From NCBI RefSeq assembly GCF_016595675.1, contig NZ_JAENJH010000011.1, positions 124,001 through 188,000 on the forward strand: 64,000 bases of DNA, written 5' to 3'. Below are positions 32,722 through 41,591 of this stretch, one piece after another. Origin of the DNA: Prauserella cavernicola (lineage in GTDB: Bacteria; Actinomycetota; Actinomycetes; Mycobacteriales; Pseudonocardiaceae). A program made the translations under genes and the position numbers. The stretch's first letter is position 1. Each line of letters opens with the position of its first letter. Under the pieces are notes generated by a model. It was given only the letters and a program-made list of their open reading frames with translations. It ran no database searches and was not told where the DNA came from.

Positions 32722-34479
32722 GTGTCGGACACGGCTCAGACCCAGCCAGGGTTCGCCGCGCCCGAACCCCAGCACGACTCCACCGCCCGGCCACTGCGCG
32801 CGTGGCAGCGCAGGGCACTCACCCGGTACCTGACGCAGCGGCCCAAGGACTTCCTCGCGGTCGCGACACCCGGCGCGGGCAAGACGGTGTTCGGCCTGCG
32901 GATCGCGGCGGAGCTGCTGTCGGACCGCACGATCGAGGCGATCACCATCGTCACGCCCACCGAGCACCTCAAGCACCAGTGGGCGATCGCGGCCGCCGGG
33001 GCGGGCATCGCCATCGACTCGAACTTCCGCAACACCACGGGCGTCACCTCGTCGGACTACCAGGGCGTCGCGGTCACCTACGCCCAGGTCGCCGCCCATC
33101 CGAACCTGCACCGGGTGCGCACCGAGAACCGCAAGACGCTGGTGATCCTCGACGAGATCCACCACGCGGGCGACGCCAAGTCGTGGGGCGACGCGACCTC
33201 GGAGGCGTTCACGCCCGCGGCGCGCAGGCTCGCACTCACCGGTACGCCGTTCCGCAGTGACGACTCGCCGATCCCGTTCATCTCCTACGAGCCGGACGCG
33301 GACGGGTCCCTGCGCAGCAAGGCGGACCACTCCTACGGCTACGCCGACGCGCTCGCCGACGGCGTCGTCCGGCCCGTGGTGTTCCTCGCCTACTCGGGTG
33401 AGGCGTCGTGGCGCACGAGTGCGGGCGACGAGTTCACCGCGCGGCTCGGCGAGCCGCTCACGGCCGAGCAGACGGCCAGGGCGTGGCGCACCGCGCTCGA
33501 CCCGGGCGGGGAGTGGGTGCCGTCGGTGCTGCAGGCCGCCGACACGCGGCTCACCCAGCTGCGCGCGGCCGGGATCCCGGACGCGGGCGGGCTGGTGATC
33601 GCCACCGACCAGGAGTCGGCGCGCGCCTACGCCAAGATCCTCACCCGGATCTCGGGCGAGGAACCCGTGGTGGTGCTCTCCGACGATCCCCAGGCCACCA
33701 GGCGAATCGGCGAGTTCTCCGACACCGACGATCGCTGGCTCGTGGCCGTGCGCATGGTGTCGGAGGGCGTGGACGTTCCCCGGCTCGCCGTCGGCGTGTA
33801 CGCGACGAGCGCGTCGACACCGCTGTTCTTCGCTCAGGCCATCGGCCGGTTCGTGCGATCGCGGCAGCCGGGCGAGACGGCCAGCGTGTTCCTCCCGAGC
33901 GTGCCGGTGCTGCTGGAGCTGGCCAGCGAGCTGGAGGCTCAGCGCGACCACGTGCTCGGCAAGCCGCACCGCGAGAAGGACGGTTGGGACGACGAGCTGC
34001 TGGTCGCCGCCAACCGCACCGAGGACGAGCCGGGCGAGGAGGAGAAGGCGTTCACGTCGCTGGGCGCCTCGGCCGAGCTCGATCAGGTGATCTACGACGG
34101 CAACTCCTTCGGCACGGCGGTGTTCTCGGGCAGCGACGAGGAGCAGGAGTATCTGGGCCTGCCGGGGCTGCTCGAGCCGGACCAGGTGCGCGCGTTGCTG
34201 CGCAAGCGGCAGGAGGAGCAGCTCGCCGATTCCAAGCGGCGCAAGCCGGAGGCCGACGCGGGCCCGGCCGAGGTGACGCCGAGGCCGAGGTCGGTGGGCG
34301 AGCGGATCCACTCGCTGCGCAAGGAGCTGAACGCGCTCGTCGGCGTGTACCACCACCGCACCCGCAAGCCGCACGGCGCGATCCACAACGAGCTGCGCCG
34401 CATCTGCGGCGGCCCGCCCACCGCCATGGCGACGGTGGAACAACTGGAAGAACGCATAGCCACCCTCCGCAGCTGGTAA
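32722..34479 (+). CDS. DEAH-type superfamily 2 helicase
   Basis: 585 aa. Q-motif region LRAWQRRAL, Walker A ATPGAGKTVFGLR, motif II DEIHHAGDAKSW, motif III TGTPFR and a second RecA domain with VRMVSEGVDVPRLAV and QAIGRFVRSR are all present, so the ATPase should be functional. A C-terminal extension of about 130 residues has no known motif. The GTG at 32722 follows GGGAGCGG; a GTG 12 bp upstream is an alternative. Frames extending back to 31822 are shadows of the YihY-type gene. DNA or RNA substrate unknown. Confidence 0.88.
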   Translation: MSDTAQTQPGFAAPEPQHDSTARPLRAWQRRALTRYLTQRPKDFLAVATPGAGKTVFGLRIAAELLSDRTIEAITIVTPTEHLKHQWAIAAAGAGIAIDSNFRNTTGVTSSDYQGVAVTYAQVAAHPNLHRVRTENRKTLVILDEIHHAGDAKSWGDATSEAFTPAARRLALTGTPFRSDDSPIPFISYEPDADGSLRSKADHSYGYADALADGVVRPVVFLAYSGEASWRTSAGDEFTARLGEPLTAEQTARAWRTALDPGGEWVPSVLQAADTRLTQLRAAGIPDAGGLVIATDQESARAYAKILTRISGEEPVVVLSDDPQATRRIGEFSDTDDRWLVAVRMVSEGVDVPRLAVGVYATSASTPLFFAQAIGRFVRSRQPGETASVFLPSVPVLLELASELEAQRDHVLGKPHREKDGWDDELLVAANRTEDEPGEEEKAFTSLGASAELDQVIYDGNSFGTAVFSGSDEEQEYLGLPGLLEPDQVRALLRKRQEEQLADSKRRKPEADAGPAEVTPRPRSVGERIHSLRKELNALVGVYHHRTRKPHGAIHNELRRICGGPPTAMATVEQLEERIATLRSW

Positions 34480-34490
34480 TCCCGCCACCG

Positions 34491-34508
34491 CCGCACGCCA
34501 CCGTGCGG
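34491..34508 (+). terminator. Possible short hairpin terminator after the helicase gene
   Basis: CCGCAC and GTGCGG form a 6-bp GC stem with a 6-base loop, 12 bp after the helicase stop. Short and without T-run. Confidence 0.35.
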
Positions 34509-34948
34509 AGTCCTGCGCTCCGGCCCGTTCCGTGCCGCAACCGCAGGCCCAGTCGATGAATGTTCTGTGCCCTCAATCAGTCCCGGTTCAATGTTCGAGG
34601 CCCTGTACTGGCGAGCGGGCTTCGCGGTGGGGCAGAGAGTTCCGCGCTGGGGCTGGCGATCCCGTGGCGAGGCGGACCCGCCCCGCGCGCGAGTCCCGTC
34701 GAGGACCTGGTCGATATCCACCGACGTCCCGACTGCACGACTCGCGCGGATGGGCGGGGACTCTCGGGAACCTGAGGTGCCCGTTGGGTTACCAAACCGT
34801 GTCCGGTTCGAGCGGACTTAATCGTTCCAGAACTCTTTCGGGTACCCGGATGGCAGGCATATGTTGTCGGCCACAACATTTGCGCGACGGTGCGCCGGCC
34901 CTTTCCGGGCCGCCGCTCGTCGGCTGGAATTCCGGAAAGGTTCTACGG
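34509..34948. promoter_or_regulatory. Promoter/operator region of the sugar ABC operon
   Basis: About 440 bp without a supported gene. It holds a 10-bp palindrome CGGGTACCCG (34839-34848) and an inverted repeat ATGTTGT-N5-ACAACAT (34861-34879), 70 bp before the binding-protein gene. The second is AT-rich compared with its surroundings and has the size of a repressor site; the ROK regulator at 38424 is the natural candidate to bind it. Confidence 0.45.
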
Positions 34949-36085
34949 ATGCGGACCAAGAGACCTCTTGCATTCGCCGCTGCTGTCCTGGGCGTTACGT
35001 TGACGCTCGCGGCGTGCGGCGCCAACACCGGGGGCGGCGACGAGGGCGGCGCGGGCGACTCGTCCGCGCAGGGCGAAGCCGGCCCGAACGGCAAGGTCGG
35101 AGTGATCCTGCCCGAGACGGCGACGTCGGCGCGCTGGGAGGGCTTCGACAAGCCGATGCTCGAAGAGGCGTTGCGCGCCGAGGGCTTCGACCCCGACGTC
35201 CAGAACGCCCAGGGTGACGTCCAGAAGTTCTCGACACTGGCCGACGGCATGATCGCCCAGGGCGTCAAGGTGCTCGTGATCGCCTCGATCAACAGCGAGG
35301 TCGGCAGCGCGGTCGCCACGAAGGCGAAGAACGCGGGCATCCCGACCATCGACTACGACCGACTCAACCTCGGTGGCGGCTCCGACTACTACGTGTCCTT
35401 CGACAACGTGCGGGTCGGCGAGCTGCAGGGTGAGGGCCTCGTGCAGGCGCTCGAGGGCAAGCGCGGCGCCCAGGTGATCGAGATCGAGGGCGCGCCGACG
35501 GACAACAACGCGACGCTCTTCCACGAGGGCCAGCGCAACGTCCTCAAGCCGCTCTACGACGACGGCACGCTCGAGCTCGTGCAGAGCCAGCCGATCGACG
35601 ACTGGAACAACCAGAAGGGCGGCACGACCTTCGAGCAGATCCTGACGTCCAACGGCGGCAAGGTCGACGGTGTCGTCGCCGCCAACGACGGCCTGGCCGG
35701 CGCGATCATCACCGTGCTCAAGAAGAACGGCATGGGCGGCGGCGCCGTCCCGGTGACCGGTCAGGACGCCACCCCGGACGGCCTCAAGGCGATCCTGCGC
35801 GGCGACCAGTACATGACCGTGTTCAAGCCGATCCAGCAGGAGGCGGAGGCCACGGCCAAGCTCGTGGCGGCGCTGGCCAGCGGTGACACGGCGGCTGCCG
35901 ACGAGCTCGCGAAGGACACGAGCAACGACCCCGAGGGCAACCGCGAGGTCAAGTCCGTGCTGCTGGAGCCGACGCTGATCACCAGGGACGAGGTCAAGCG
36001 CGTGATCGACGAAGGTTACGTGAAGGCCGACGAGGTGTGCACGGGCGACTTGCAGCAGGCCTGCACGGAACTCGGCATCTCCTGA
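34949..36085 (+). CDS. Xylose-type sugar ABC transporter, substrate-binding lipoprotein
   Basis: 378 aa. Signal peptide with the lipobox LTLAAC (Cys23 or nearby), then a low-complexity Gly/Glu linker and a periplasmic-binding-protein fold of the XylF/RbsB group (family peripla_BP_4). Typical segments are KVGVILPETATSARWEGFDKP, VKVLVIASINSEVGSAVATKAK, GIPTIDYDRL and VDGVVAANDGLAGAII. The order binding protein-ATPase-permease-ROK repressor is that of xylose-type operons; the actual sugar is not proven. An intercistronic hairpin follows it, as is common where the binding protein is made in excess. Confidence 0.88.
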   Translation: MRTKRPLAFAAAVLGVTLTLAACGANTGGGDEGGAGDSSAQGEAGPNGKVGVILPETATSARWEGFDKPMLEEALRAEGFDPDVQNAQGDVQKFSTLADGMIAQGVKVLVIASINSEVGSAVATKAKNAGIPTIDYDRLNLGGGSDYYVSFDNVRVGELQGEGLVQALEGKRGAQVIEIEGAPTDNNATLFHEGQRNVLKPLYDDGTLELVQSQPIDDWNNQKGGTTFEQILTSNGGKVDGVVAANDGLAGAIITVLKKNGMGGGAVPVTGQDATPDGLKAILRGDQYMTVFKPIQQEAEATAKLVAALASGDTAAADELAKDTSNDPEGNREVKSVLLEPTLITRDEVKRVIDEGYVKADEVCTGDLQQACTELGIS

Positions 36086-36101
36086 CCGGTGCCCGATCTC
36101 C

Positions 36102-36138
36102 GGGGCGGGACGCGTACCCCGACAACGCGTCCCGTCCC
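36102..36138. other. Intercistronic hairpin in the sugar ABC operon
   Basis: A 10-bp perfect stem (36106-36115 with 36125-36134, CGGGACGCGT arm) extends to about 14 bp with one G-T pair; loop 9 bases. It sits 17 bp after the binding-protein stop and 30 bp before the ATPase start. It may partially end transcription or protect the upstream mRNA, giving more binding protein than ATPase and permease. Confidence 0.65.
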
Positions 36139-36168
36139 GGCCCCACGAAAGACTCGACAGGGACAAGC

Positions 36169-36942
36169 ATGAGCGAGCCCATCCTGCACATCACCGGTCT
36201 GAACAAGACCTTCGGACCGGTTCACGTCCTGCACGACATCGACCTCGACGTTCGTGCGGGTGAGGTCACGGCCCTCGTCGGCGACAACGGTGCCGGCAAG
36301 TCGACGCTCGTCAAGTGCATCGCGGGCATCCACGGTGCCGACTCGGGCACGGTCGAGTTCCAGGGCAAGCCGGTGCACATCCGCAGCCCGAAGGACGCCG
36401 CCGAGCTCGGCATCGAGGTCGTCTACCAGGACCTCGCGCTGGCCGACAATCTCGACATCGTCCAGAACATGTTCCTCGGCCGCGAGCGCGGCAGCTCGTG
36501 GCTGCTCGACGAGGCCAGCATGGAGAAGGCGGCGCGCGAGACGCTCGCGTCGCTGTCGGTGCGCACGGTGAAGTCCGTGCGCACACCCGTGTCCGCACTC
36601 TCCGGCGGACAGCGCCAGACCGTGGCGATCGCCAAGTCGGTGCTGTGGGACAGCAAGGTCGTGCTGCTCGACGAGCCGACGGCGGCGCTCGGTGTCGCAC
36701 AGACGCGTCAGGTGCTCGACCTGGTCCGCAGGCTCGCCGAGCAGGGGCTCGGCGTGGTGCTGATCAGCCACAACATGGCCGACGTCTTCGAGGTCGCCGA
36801 CCGCATCGCGGTGCTCTACCTCGGCCGGATGGTCGCGGAGGTCCACACCAAGGACGTCACCCACGGGCAGGTCGTGGAGCTGATCACCGCGGGCCGCTCC
36901 GGCGACATCGGCCTCGCCCGGCCCGAGCACGCCGTGCTGTGA
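36169..36942 (+). CDS. Sugar ABC transporter ATPase, single-domain
   Basis: 257 aa. Walker A is GDNGAGKST, the Q-loop is EVVYQDLALADNLD, the ABC signature is LSGGQRQ, Walker B is VVLLDEPTAALG and the switch His is in LISHNM. Most CUT2-class sugar ATPases (XylG, RbsA) have two fused ABC domains of about 500 aa; this has one, as in some actinobacterial systems, and should act as a homodimer. It follows the binding-protein gene after a hairpin and is 4 bp before the first possible permease start. Confidence 0.92.
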   Translation: MSEPILHITGLNKTFGPVHVLHDIDLDVRAGEVTALVGDNGAGKSTLVKCIAGIHGADSGTVEFQGKPVHIRSPKDAAELGIEVVYQDLALADNLDIVQNMFLGRERGSSWLLDEASMEKAARETLASLSVRTVKSVRTPVSALSGGQRQTVAIAKSVLWDSKVVLLDEPTAALGVAQTRQVLDLVRRLAEQGLGVVLISHNMADVFEVADRIAVLYLGRMVAEVHTKDVTHGQVVELITAGRSGDIGLARPEHAVL

Positions 36943-36979
36943 GCCGGTGAACGATCCCGTGAACCAGAAAGAACCCACC

Positions 36980-38398
36980 ATGACTCAAACTCCCACGGAG
37001 TCGTCGAACACGGCGATCACCGACTTCGGCATCGACACCACCACCATGTCGACGTCCGAGGCGGTGCGGGACTACGTCTCCCGGCTCCGCGCAGGCCAGC
37101 TCGGGTCGCTGCCCGCGCTGCTCGGCCTGGTCGCGCTCGTCATCATGTTCGCATCACTGTCCGATGTGTTCCTGTCGCTCAACAACCTCGCGAACCTGCT
37201 CGCCCAGGGGGCGGGGCAGACGATCATCGCGATGGGCATCGTCTTCGTCCTGCTGGTCGGCGAGATCGACCTGTCGGCGGGTACGGCGTCCGGTGTCGCG
37301 GGCGCGGTGCTGGCGATGCACTTCGCGGAGAACGGCAACCTGATGGGCGGGATGGGCTCCACGGTCTTCGTCCTGTTCCTGGCCGCACTGGGGCTCGGGG
37401 CGGTGCTCGCCGCGCTATTGCGCATCTGGGCCGGTACCGCGATCTCCGTATTGGGCATCGTGATCGCGGCCTCGGGGATGGCCGCCAACCCGTGGATCGA
37501 GATGCTGCTCGCGCTGTGCACGGGCACGGCGATCGGCTGCATCACCGGCTACCTCGTGTCGCGCATCGGCATGCCGTCCTTTGTGGTCACTCTCGCGCTG
37601 TTCCTCGCGTGGCAGGGCGTGATCCTGCAGTTCATCGGCGAGGGCGGGGTGATCGGCATCAGCAGCTCCCCGGTGCTCAACCAGGTCGCCAACGGAAACC
37701 TGTCGGTGCTCGGCAGCTGGGTGCTGTGCGTTGTCGCGGTCGGTGGCTTCGCGGCGCTGACCCTGGGCAGGCACTACTCGCGGCTGCGGCGGGGACTGGT
37801 CACCCAGCCGACCTCGATCGTGTTCTTCAAAGCGGGCGCGATGGCGGCGATCGGCATCGCGGCCACCGCGCTGCTGACGATCAACCGCGCGCCCAACGAC
37901 AACATCGTGATCACCGGCGTGCCCTACGTGGTGCCGATCGTGCTCGGCCTGCTCGTCATCGGCACCTACGTGTTGAACCGGACGCAGTACGGCAGGCACA
38001 TCTACGCCGTCGGCGGCAACCGCGAGGCCGCGCGCCGCGCGGGCGTCAACGTCACCAAGATCCGCGCGAGCGTGTTCGTGGTGTGCTCGTCGGTGGCCGC
38101 GCTCGGTGCGATCGTCTACTCGTCGAAGGTCGGTTCGGTGGACCCGCAGGCCGGTGGCCTCAACACCCTGCTGTTCGCGGTCGGTGCGGCCGTGATCGGT
38201 GGTGCGTCGCTGTTCGGCGGCCGGGGCCGGGTCTCCGACGCGGTCATCGGTGGCTCAGTGCTCGCCGTGGTCGCCAACGGTCTGGGGCTGCTCTCCCAGC
38301 CCGCCGCGGTGGTGTCCATCGTGACCGGCCTGGTGCTGTTGCTCGCCGCGACCGTCGACGCGCTGTCGCGTCGTCGCGCGGCCTCCGCGGCACGATGA
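36980..38398 (+). CDS. Sugar ABC transporter permease, XylH type
   Basis: 472 aa from the ATG at 36980; a GTG at 36947, 5 bp after the ATPase stop, would add 11 residues. About 10-12 helices are visible. The CUT2 permease core is VLLVGEIDLSAGTASGVAGA, and the EAA-like C-terminal part is AVGGNREAARRAGVNV, followed by VGAAVIGGASLFGGRG. An insert in the middle (RRGLVTQPTSIVFFKAGAM) is typical of XylH-type permeases and explains the length. It works with the two preceding gene products. Confidence 0.88.
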   Translation: MTQTPTESSNTAITDFGIDTTTMSTSEAVRDYVSRLRAGQLGSLPALLGLVALVIMFASLSDVFLSLNNLANLLAQGAGQTIIAMGIVFVLLVGEIDLSAGTASGVAGAVLAMHFAENGNLMGGMGSTVFVLFLAALGLGAVLAALLRIWAGTAISVLGIVIAASGMAANPWIEMLLALCTGTAIGCITGYLVSRIGMPSFVVTLALFLAWQGVILQFIGEGGVIGISSSPVLNQVANGNLSVLGSWVLCVVAVGGFAALTLGRHYSRLRRGLVTQPTSIVFFKAGAMAAIGIAATALLTINRAPNDNIVITGVPYVVPIVLGLLVIGTYVLNRTQYGRHIYAVGGNREAARRAGVNVTKIRASVFVVCSSVAALGAIVYSSKVGSVDPQAGGLNTLLFAVGAAVIGGASLFGGRGRVSDAVIGGSVLAVVANGLGLLSQPAAVVSIVTGLVLLLAATVDALSRRRAASAAR

Positions 38399-38423
38399 GT
38401 TCGGGTGATGGAACGATAACGTC

Positions 38424-39593
38424 GTGACCAGCACACCCGTGTCCCGACCAGACGAGGTGCGCCGGTACAACCGTTCGAGTCTGCTCCGTCTCCTGCACGT
38501 GGGCGGCCCGGTCACGAGGGCCAGGCTGGCGACGGAGCTCGGGCTCAACCGCAGCACCATCAAGACGCTGGTGGACGGTCTCGCCGAGGCCGGCGTGGTC
38601 GAGGAACGGGTGCCCCGGCCGGGGCGCGGTGCGGGCAGGCCGTCACTGCTGGTGCTGCCGCAACCGCAGGCCGCGGTGGTGCTGGCGGTGGACATCCAGG
38701 TGGAGCACGTCGCGATCGCACTGGTCGGTCTCGGCGGGCTCATCCTGGGCCGCAACAGCTGGAACCTGCACCGGCGCACCCGTGAGCCCGGCGAGGTGAT
38801 CACCCACGTCCTGGAGTCGACGTCGTTGCTGGCCGCGGACCTCGACCTCACTCCGGTGGCGTGCGGCATCTCGGTTCCGGGCGTGGTGCGCCGCGCCGAC
38901 GGCCGGGTGCACGAGGCGCCGAACCTGCGCTGGTCCGACGTCGCGCTGGGCTCCCGGATGTCGGGCGCGCTCGACGTGCCGGTGGTGGTGGGCAACGACG
39001 CCGAGCTCGGCGCACTGGCCGAGTACCTGCGCGGGACCGCGCGGGGCACCTCGGATCTCGTGTTCGTCTCCGCCGACATCGGCGTGGGCGGGGGAGTGAT
39101 CGCCCAGGGCGCTCCGTTGCGCGGCGCCTCGGGCTTCCTCGGCGAGCTCGGGCACATGATCGTGCACCCGGGTGGGCGGCCCTGTTACTGCGGCAACATC
39201 GGCTGCTGGGAGACCGAGATCGGGGAGTCGGCGCTGCGCACCGCGCTGTCGCTGCCCGCGACCAGTCCGCGGGGCGCCATCATCGTGGAGTTGCGGGAAC
39301 TCGGTGCGGATCCCGTCGCGTCGGTCAAGGTGCTCGGCGAGTTCGCCGAGTGGCTCACCCTCGGACTGGTCAACGTCGTCAATCTGTTCGGACCTGAGCA
39401 GGTGGTGCTCGGCGACCTGTTCGCGGCCCTGCCACCCGTGATCCTGGAACAGGTGAGCGACGAGGTGCGCAAGCGCAGCATGGTGAGCCGTGCGGTCGGT
39501 GGCGTCCGGATCGGCAAGTCCTCGCTCGGCGCCGATGTGAAGCTGCTCGGCGCTGCCGAGGCCGCCTTCGAGGGCGTCCTCGACAGCGTCTGA
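38424..39593 (+). CDS. ROK-family transcriptional repressor (XylR-like)
   Basis: 389 aa. An N-terminal winged helix (NRSSLLRLLHVGGPVTRARLATELGLNRSTIKTLVDGL) is joined to a ROK sugar-kinase-like domain. The ROK zinc motif is GHMIVHPGGRPCYCGNIGCWET, with the expected His and three Cys. The kinase-like site VSADIGVGGGVI may bind the inducer sugar. It lies 25 bp after the permease gene in the same direction, so the repressor is probably encoded in the operon it controls. Candidate operator at 34861-34879. Confidence 0.9.
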   Translation: MTSTPVSRPDEVRRYNRSSLLRLLHVGGPVTRARLATELGLNRSTIKTLVDGLAEAGVVEERVPRPGRGAGRPSLLVLPQPQAAVVLAVDIQVEHVAIALVGLGGLILGRNSWNLHRRTREPGEVITHVLESTSLLAADLDLTPVACGISVPGVVRRADGRVHEAPNLRWSDVALGSRMSGALDVPVVVGNDAELGALAEYLRGTARGTSDLVFVSADIGVGGGVIAQGAPLRGASGFLGELGHMIVHPGGRPCYCGNIGCWETEIGESALRTALSLPATSPRGAIIVELRELGADPVASVKVLGEFAEWLTLGLVNVVNLFGPEQVVLGDLFAALPPVILEQVSDEVRKRSMVSRAVGGVRIGKSSLGADVKLLGAAEAAFEGVLDSV

Positions 39594-39609
39594 GCGACTG
39601 CGCGCGTGG

Positions 39610-41082
39610 TTACCGCCGGGCCGCGGTCTGGCGGCGTTTGCGTGCGGCCAGCAGCGCGTCGATGATCAGGAACCCCGCCAGCGAGACTCCCAGCAGCGGC
39701 AGGAACCAGCCGACGAAGACCGCCGCGACCGTGAGTAACGCCAGCGCCCACGGTGGCACCCGCCGCCACCCGCCTCTCGGGAACGGCCTGGCCAGCGCGA
39801 ACCCGGCGTCCTTCGTGGGTCTGCGCTGCCACCACATGCGATAGCCGAGCACCACGAGCGTGATCACCGCGAGGCACACGGCCGTCAGCACGAGCTGGTT
39901 GGGCAGCCCGAAGAGCAGGCCCATGTGCGCGTCGACGCCCCAGCGGGCGAGCTTGGCCATCAGCGGCCAGTCGTCGAAATGCACCACCTCGAGCACCTGG
40001 GCGGTGTTCGGGTCGATGGCCGCGGCGTCCTGGGCCGAGGGCCACACGCGGGGGACCCGCTGGACGACGTAGACCTCGCCCTCGCCGGAGGGCGGCCTGA
40101 TCTCCACGGGATCCTCGAAGCCCTCGCTCCTGGCCGCGGCCAGCACGCGGTCGATCCCGGAGTTCGTGACCGGCATGTCGGGTGCGTCGGCACCGGCACC
40201 GTGGTCGCCGTGGTCACCGTGCTCGCCATGCCCGCTGTGCTCGCCGGTGCCGTCGCCGGTCCCGTCACCGGTCCCGGTACCGGTACCGGTGGCGCCGTGT
40301 TCGGCGTGCTCACCGGCCGACGCCGAGACCGTCGGGGTCTCCCACGACAGGGACGATCTGAGATCGGTGACCCGTTGCCCGGCGAACTGCGACCACGTGA
40401 GCCCGGTCGCGGAGAGGAACAACAGCGCCAGCGCCACCCAGGTCCCGGTGACGCCGTGCCAGGACAGCGTGCGCCGCCGCCCGGTGGCGGTGCGGTCGGG
40501 CACGAGGCGCTTGCGGCGCCGCCTGCCCCACCAGAGCACGAGCCCGCCGAGCACCACGACCCACAGCCAGCTGGCGGCGAGCTCGCTGTAGAGGCGGCCG
40601 ACGTCGCCGAGGTGCAGACCCCGGTGCAGCTGGTCGAGCCACGCGCGCACGGGCAGCGCCTGCCCCGAGCCGTAGGTCTCGAGCACCCCGCGGATCTCGC
40701 CGTCGTAGGGGTTGACGAACACGGTGTGGAAGTAGCTCTCGGCCAGCCCCGGCGTCGAGAAGATCACCTGTGTCGTGTCGGTCGGCGAGGGGGAGGGGCG
40801 GACCGCGGACAGAGTGCTGTCGGGCAGTTCCGCCTCGGCCGCCGCGACCTGTTCGGACAGTGCCACCGAGGTCGTCTCGGGCGTCACGTGCAGCTCGTGG
40901 TCGTAGATCGCCTCGTCGAGCTGCGGCGAGAAGATGTAGAGCAGCCCCGTCAGCGCGGCGATGAGAATGAACGGGCCGACGAGGATGCCGGCGTAGAAGT
41001 GCAGCCGCAACAGCAGCGGCCGCAGAGTCCAGCGGGATGGCGGCTCGGCGCTCGGCTTCTCGATCTCGGCCTCGGTCGACAT
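39610..41082 (-). CDS. PepSY-domain membrane protein with His-rich loop
   Basis: 490 aa. The family start RPLLLRLHFYAGILVGPFILIAALTGLLYIFSP is the first helix of PepSY-TM (PiuB-like, iron-regulated) proteins. Three further helices are visible near residues 185, 230-250 and 410, and two near the C-terminus. PepSY domains lie outside the membrane. Between them is a low-complexity loop (about residues 255-300) of GT/GD repeats followed by EHSGHGEHGDHGDHG, likely to bind metal. Family members are linked with iron or copper uptake or with cytochrome/reductase activity. No iron-regulator box was found upstream. Confidence 0.82.
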   Translation of the reverse strand: MSTEAEIEKPSAEPPSRWTLRPLLLRLHFYAGILVGPFILIAALTGLLYIFSPQLDEAIYDHELHVTPETTSVALSEQVAAAEAELPDSTLSAVRPSPSPTDTTQVIFSTPGLAESYFHTVFVNPYDGEIRGVLETYGSGQALPVRAWLDQLHRGLHLGDVGRLYSELAASWLWVVVLGGLVLWWGRRRRKRLVPDRTATGRRRTLSWHGVTGTWVALALLFLSATGLTWSQFAGQRVTDLRSSLSWETPTVSASAGEHAEHGATGTGTGTGDGTGDGTGEHSGHGEHGDHGDHGAGADAPDMPVTNSGIDRVLAAARSEGFEDPVEIRPPSGEGEVYVVQRVPRVWPSAQDAAAIDPNTAQVLEVVHFDDWPLMAKLARWGVDAHMGLLFGLPNQLVLTAVCLAVITLVVLGYRMWWQRRPTKDAGFALARPFPRGGWRRVPPWALALLTVAAVFVGWFLPLLGVSLAGFLIIDALLAARKRRQTAARR

Positions 41083-41160
41083 GACTGTCAGGTCGCCTGC
41101 CGGAGCTCCCTGGTTCCCGCAAGATCAGGGTGTGGTTCTTGTCACTGTCCCTTGTGTAGC

Positions 41161-41200
41161 AGAACGGGCGGGGACCCTCGTCAGGATCCCCGCCCGTTCT
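41161..41200. terminator. Perfect hairpin after the small DUF7455-like gene
   Basis: AGAACGGGCGGGGA and its exact complement (41161-41174 and 41187-41200) form a 14-bp stem with a 12-base loop, 19 bp past the stop of the minus-strand gene at 41220. Confidence 0.85.
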
Positions 41201-41219
41201 CGCGGCTGGTTGTGGCGGC

Positions 41220-41399
41220 TCAGCGCTGGATGTCGGCTTCCAGCTCCTTGAGCTTGGCTTCGTACTCGCGTCCGTGGTGCCCGCAGAACAGCAGCTCTCC
41301 GCCGCTTGGGAGTACTGCGCGCAACTGTGCGGCTGCCCCGCAGCGGTCGCAACGGTCCGCAGCGGTCAGGTCGGGGCGGGTGAGCGTCGGTGAAGTCAT
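41220..41399 (-). CDS. Small zinc-ribbon-like protein (DUF7455-like)
   Basis: 59 aa. Core RCDRCGAAAQLRAVLPSGGELLFCGHHGREYEAKLKEL: a CxxC pair and a C-x-H-H group could hold one zinc. This small protein is widespread and conserved in Actinobacteria, often near sigma-factor genes; function unknown. The ATG at 41399 has GGAGGGAGA upstream, better than the ATG 24 bp further up. Confidence 0.75.
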   Translation of the reverse strand: MTSPTLTRPDLTAADRCDRCGAAAQLRAVLPSGGELLFCGHHGREYEAKLKELEADIQR

Positions 41400-41591
41400 G
41401 GGGGTCTCCCTCCGTCCCGGCATCGGGAGCCGATGCCATCAGTTCAGCCGCGATCACCTCGTCGGGCGGAGTGCCTCCCTCGGTGTTCGCTGCCTCCACT
41501 CTTGCAGACGTTTCGCGGCCCGCAAGTGTTCCCGTGTGTGTGGGAGGTGTGTCACGCCGAATTACCCCAGATGTCCTAGATCGATCCCGGA

